Assembly (NCBI RefSeq): GCF_033344935.1
Contig: NZ_JAWPMM010000001.1
Coordinates: forward strand, 1,040,001-1,104,000
Length of the DNA stretch: 64,000 nucleotides
Direction of reading: 5' to 3'
From: Reichenbachiella sp.
Lineage (GTDB): Bacteria > Bacteroidota > Bacteroidia > Cytophagales > Cyclobacteriaceae
Part shown: positions 60,795-64,000 of the stretch, piece after piece
Layout: every line of letters starts with the position of its first letter
Position numbering within the stretch: position 1 is the first letter of the stretch
The notes under the pieces: generated by a model
Told to the model about the DNA's origin: nothing
Seen by the model: the letters and a program-made list of their open reading frames with translations, nothing else
The model's database searches: none
Translations under genes and position numbers: made by a program

Positions 60795-62163
60795 CAATAA
60801 TTTCAAGGTCAATCTCATAGTTCGAGTACTTCTAATTTTTTGTACTTGCATTCTGCTTATAGATCTGTTCTATACGGACTCATATACTTTGACAAAAGTG
60901 CTTGTTGGGTCCTTGTTGGTTTATGAGATTTACGTGCTTATCAAGTATTTGGATAAGACCAACCAAGAGTTGGCGGGCTTCTTAAATTCGATCAAATATG
61001 ATGACTTCACGCATACTTATACAACAAAGAAGACAGGCACTTCTATGGATGATCTGTACGTCCAGTTTAATAATGTAATCAAAAAGTTCCGTGAGATCAG
61101 AGCAGAAAAGGAAGCTCAACACAATTATCTAAGAACCATCGTGCAGCATGTAGGGATAGGGATTATCACATTTGATAAATCTGGGGAAATACAAATTATC
61201 AACTCCACAGCTAAGTCTTTGTTGGGAGTAGAACTCCTGAAAAATGTAAAGCAGCTAAAAAGTGTTAGTGAAGAATTGGTGAATAGCCTTTTGGAGCTAA
61301 AAACAGGAGGACGTGATTTATTGAAAATTGAGAAGAAGGGAGAAGAGGTGCAGTTGGCCATTTATGCCATAGAGTTGATGCGTAGAGATGAAGAGTTCAA
61401 GCTGATTTCCATCCAAAATATCAAAAGTGAATTGGAAGAGAAAGAGATGGATGCCTGGCAGAACTTGATCCGTGTTTTGACTCATGAGATAATGAATTCT
61501 GTAACGCCGATCTCTTCGCTGGCAGCAACTGTTGAATCGGAGCTCGAATCGCAGATTTTTGCAGAGGATTTTAAAGTGGAAAACATTTCAAAGGATGATC
61601 TTTCTGACTTTCATATGGCGCTCCAGACTATTCATAAACGTAGCGAAGGGCTCATTAAATTCGTAAGTGACTTTAGAAATCTCACGCGTATTCCAATACC
61701 ACAATTGGAAGATATTTTGATCTGTGATCTCATCAAGCCGATATTAAATTTACTTCGATTTGATATTGAGCAGAACAACATAAAAATCGATTTAAGTGTC
61801 GAACCAGAACAATTAATGGTCCGAGTGGATAAGGAACAGGTAGAGCAAGTGCTGATCAACCTGATCAAAAATGCGATTCAGGCCATGGGAGAAAACGAGG
61901 AGTTTGACAAGGCCAATGAGATTTCCATCCGTGCTGCTGTAGAGAGCGATGATCGAATCACAGTGAAAATTAAGGACAATGGAACCGGCATAGATGAAGA
62001 GGCGCTTAAAAAGGTGTTTATTCCATTCTTTACGACTAAAAAATCTGGCTCTGGTATTGGTCTTAGCTTGTCTAAGCAGATCATGAGAAAACACAATGGG
62101 AATATCTCAGTTCAGTCTGTCGTCAATGAAGGAACTGAGTTTACACTTAGTTTTCCTCGATAG
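60784..62163 (+). CDS. Membrane sensor histidine kinase, NtrY-like partner
   Basis: 459 residues. Two N-terminal membrane spans (about 10-28 and 36-54), a PAS-like part (about 110-220: VQHVGIGIITFDKSGEIQIIN), then H-box VLTHEIMNSVTPISSL, N-box LINLIKNAIQAM, G1 DNGTGIDE and G2 GSGIGLSLSKQI. It pairs with the response regulator just upstream. Confidence 0.93.
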   Translation: MAYSNNFKVNLIVRVLLIFCTCILLIDLFYTDSYTLTKVLVGSLLVYEIYVLIKYLDKTNQELAGFLNSIKYDDFTHTYTTKKTGTSMDDLYVQFNNVIKKFREIRAEKEAQHNYLRTIVQHVGIGIITFDKSGEIQIINSTAKSLLGVELLKNVKQLKSVSEELVNSLLELKTGGRDLLKIEKKGEEVQLAIYAIELMRRDEEFKLISIQNIKSELEEKEMDAWQNLIRVLTHEIMNSVTPISSLAATVESELESQIFAEDFKVENISKDDLSDFHMALQTIHKRSEGLIKFVSDFRNLTRIPIPQLEDILICDLIKPILNLLRFDIEQNNIKIDLSVEPEQLMVRVDKEQVEQVLINLIKNAIQAMGENEEFDKANEISIRAAVESDDRITVKIKDNGTGIDEEALKKVFIPFFTTKKSGSGIGLSLSKQIMRKHNGNISVQSVVNEGTEFTLSFPR

Positions 62164-62232
62164 AATAAATTTCAAACTTAATCGTATCGTAAGTAGTTAC
62201 CCTATTTATATTAGTGGTTAGATTACTTTGTC

Positions 62233-63273
62233 ATGGCGATAATTAGTAAGAAAAAGATTCCTTTTACGATCAGTCAAAAACTGAGGACCTACTTGCATAA
62301 ATACAAGCGGACTATCGCTGTGCCCATAGAATACGAATCATTGCTCCGCTATGATAATTCAATTCCGTTATATGACAACCAGGGTGTAGATACCTTATGG
62401 GAGACGGTATTCTACCCACAGTCTGATATGGCCATGATACATCATGATTTGAAACAGATATATTCGGAGATCAAGGCCGATGGAGATGTGAGCGTCATGG
62501 ATCACTTGATGGTAGAGCGAGTCGATATTTGTCAATACGGTAATACAAAACCCTTCAGAGTGAGAATTGTAAACCGTATCAATGACAATTTTGATTATTT
62601 CTATATCAAAAATGCTGATGCTTCTAGAATCTATGGGCTGGAATTAGAGCACTTATTATCTCCCAATAGGATCAATTATGTGGTGCATAAGAATACCTTG
62701 ATAGAAGAGCATATTGCTGGTATTCCAGGAGATCAATTCATTAAAGAGTATCTCAAAGACAAGAATTTGAATGAGATACGTCTAGCCAAAGAGTTTGTGA
62801 AATTTAATGAGCGCTGTTTTGTTCGTTTGTTGGGTGACATGCATTCGAGCAATTTTGTAGTGAACATCATTCCTGATTTTGAACAGATCTCGTATCGATT
62901 AAAGGCCATTGATTTTGATCAGCAGTCTTATGAGGGAAGGAAGAACATTTACTTACCACAGTATTTCAAACAGAACAACGCATTGATCAATATGGGACTC
63001 AAGCATATGACCCCAGAGACTGTTCGCCAGTATCAAAAAGAAGAAAGATCCTTGATTGCCAATCGATTACGGGTGGCTAGGTATCGGGTGGTTGATTTGA
63101 TGAGAGCGATGATCGATGATACGATTTCGTTTCCCAAAAATGTGATGTCTCTCAAAAAAGATTTAGCAGAATTTTATCACGAACCTAAATTTATGACTTG
63201 TCGTAATATGGGCGAGATCGTCAAACTCAGCCTTTGGATGGTCTTTAAGAAAACTGAAATGTATAATTTTTAA
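62233..63273 (+). CDS. Protein with a kinase-like fold, unrecognised
   Basis: 346 residues, no signal. RLLGDMHSSNFVVN resembles the catalytic loop HxDxHxxN of APH/choline-kinase-fold enzymes, and KAIDFDQQSYEGRK resembles the DFG metal loop. The N-terminal lobe is unclear. It may phosphorylate a small molecule or be inactive. It is 4 bp before the following lipoprotein gene, suggesting one operon. Confidence 0.6.
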   Translation: MAIISKKKIPFTISQKLRTYLHKYKRTIAVPIEYESLLRYDNSIPLYDNQGVDTLWETVFYPQSDMAMIHHDLKQIYSEIKADGDVSVMDHLMVERVDICQYGNTKPFRVRIVNRINDNFDYFYIKNADASRIYGLELEHLLSPNRINYVVHKNTLIEEHIAGIPGDQFIKEYLKDKNLNEIRLAKEFVKFNERCFVRLLGDMHSSNFVVNIIPDFEQISYRLKAIDFDQQSYEGRKNIYLPQYFKQNNALINMGLKHMTPETVRQYQKEERSLIANRLRVARYRVVDLMRAMIDDTISFPKNVMSLKKDLAEFYHEPKFMTCRNMGEIVKLSLWMVFKKTEMYNF

Positions 63274-63277
63274 CTCT

Positions 63278-64000
63278 ATGAAAAATTTACTTCTTGTATT
63301 AATGGTGGTCTTTTTGGCTGCCTGTGGCACCAAAAAAAATGAGCCAGAAAGTAACCTGGAAGAAAGCGAGGACGTCAACCTTCCGGAAGAGGGCTTTAAT
63401 TATGAAGCTTCAGATCCAGAAGCGATAGTGATTGCTGACAAAGTAATGATGGCCATGGGAGGCAGGAAAGCTTGGGAGGAGACAAGGTTTATCGCCTGGA
63501 CCTTTTTTGGGAAACGTCAATTGCTTTGGGATAAGTATACCGGAGATGTCAGAATTGACTATCTGGATCGTGATGAAAAGCTCTTAGTTAATATCAATAG
63601 TTTGAACGGCAGAGCAGCTATCAACGGAAAAGAAATAAGTGAGCCGGATTCTTTGGCAGGCTATTTGAATAAAGCAAAAAGTATTTGGATCAATGACTCG
63701 TATTGGTTGGTTATGCCATTTAAATTGAAGGACTCCGGTGTATCATTATTCTACTTAGGAAATGATACTACTGAAATTGGAAAGGAGTCTTTTGTGCTTC
63801 AATTGGCATTTGAAAATGTGGGCGATACCCCGAACAACATTTACAATGTTTGGGTGGACGAGGAAAGTAATTTGATTACGCAGTGGGCGTTTTTTGAAGC
63901 TTCCGAACAGCCACATCCTTCTTTCATTACGCCGTGGGAAGGTTATAAAAAGTATGGAAACATCATGCTATCCGGTGGACGAGGAAAGGGACAGTTGACA
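63278..64000 (+). CDS. Lipoprotein, LolA-like or DUF6503-like, cut by the window edge
   Basis: Starts at 63,278 and is open to the end (241 codons). Lipoprotein signal MKNLLLVLMVVFLAAC (Cys at 16). It then shows MAMGGRKAWEETRFIAWTFFGKRQLLWDKYTGDVRIDY and alternating strands. That is like Bacteroidota proteins with a LolA-type half-barrel. The C-terminus lies outside the window. Confidence 0.65.
   Translation, partial: MKNLLLVLMVVFLAACGTKKNEPESNLEESEDVNLPEEGFNYEASDPEAIVIADKVMMAMGGRKAWEETRFIAWTFFGKRQLLWDKYTGDVRIDYLDRDEKLLVNINSLNGRAAINGKEISEPDSLAGYLNKAKSIWINDSYWLVMPFKLKDSGVSLFYLGNDTTEIGKESFVLQLAFENVGDTPNNIYNVWVDEESNLITQWAFFEASEQPHPSFITPWEGYKKYGNIMLSGGRGKGQLT

Noticed and set aside
1..64000. CRISPR arrays, rRNA genes, complete insertion sequences
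   Set aside because: No regular short repeats with unique spacers, no rRNA sequence and no transposase gene could be seen in either strand.

Overview
The window comes from a low-GC Bacteroidota genome, most likely a marine or soil member of the Cytophagales. This rests on Bacteroidota-type lipoprotein signals, a type IX secretion-style C-terminal tail (58799-59200), promoters of the TAnnTTTG type, a single-chain glycine dehydrogenase, and families typical of the phylum (YARHG, DUF2490-like, the QxH type of dihydroorotase). No rRNA, CRISPR array or complete insertion sequence was seen.

Positions 1 to about 21,000 look like the distal part of a chromosomal integron cassette array. Eleven sites have the attC layout. 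Each starts with an R'' box ending in AAC and closes with an R' box starting with GTT (one carries ATT), with inverted-repeat arms between. In nine consecutive cassettes (309 to 14,558), the first 8-10 bases after each crossover point are the reverse complement of the R'' box at the other end of the same cassette. That is the mark of a circular cassette inserted between G and TT. The attC sites follow the genes from left to right, so the integrase and attI should lie left of the window. The right end is decayed: half an attC at 15.74 kb, an attC with a poor R'' at 19.55 kb, a zeta-like pseudogene at 16.6 kb, and an empty stretch at 20.9-21.5 kb.

The cassettes carry: a YARHG lipoprotein; a four-gene MarR operon (MarR, RidA-like, DOMON, NTF2-like) with two palindromic operator candidates; a convergent restriction endonuclease/C5-methyltransferase pair; a PIN-like protein; a HEPN-motif protein; several lipoproteins and membrane proteins; an intradiol dioxygenase-like plus YceI pair; and a beta-lactamase-fold hydrolase. 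Three neighbouring cassettes (3.5-9.9 kb) look like a defence cluster. The methyltransferase has an N-terminal segment like the Arm DNA-binding domain of Bacteroidota tyrosine recombinases, and four ACGGAC repeats spaced 12/6/12 bp lie just upstream of its start.

From 21.5 kb to the right end the content is ordinary chromosome: a FetB-like permease; an SLC12-type transporter coupled to a 910-residue anchored protein; an rRNA methylase; an M20 dipeptidase; pyrF; a RelE/ParE-type toxin-antitoxin pair; a radical SAM protein; modABC; a lone nqrF; an arginase-family protein; an M19 dipeptidase; an ABC-F ATPase; udk; a PAS histidine kinase; YebC; a saccharopine dehydrogenase-like protein; cdd; tRNA-His; dihydroorotase; a DEAD-box helicase; gcvP; an NtrC/NtrY-type two-component pair; a kinase-fold protein; and a lipoprotein cut by the window edge.

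All family names are from reading motifs by eye; no database search was possible.
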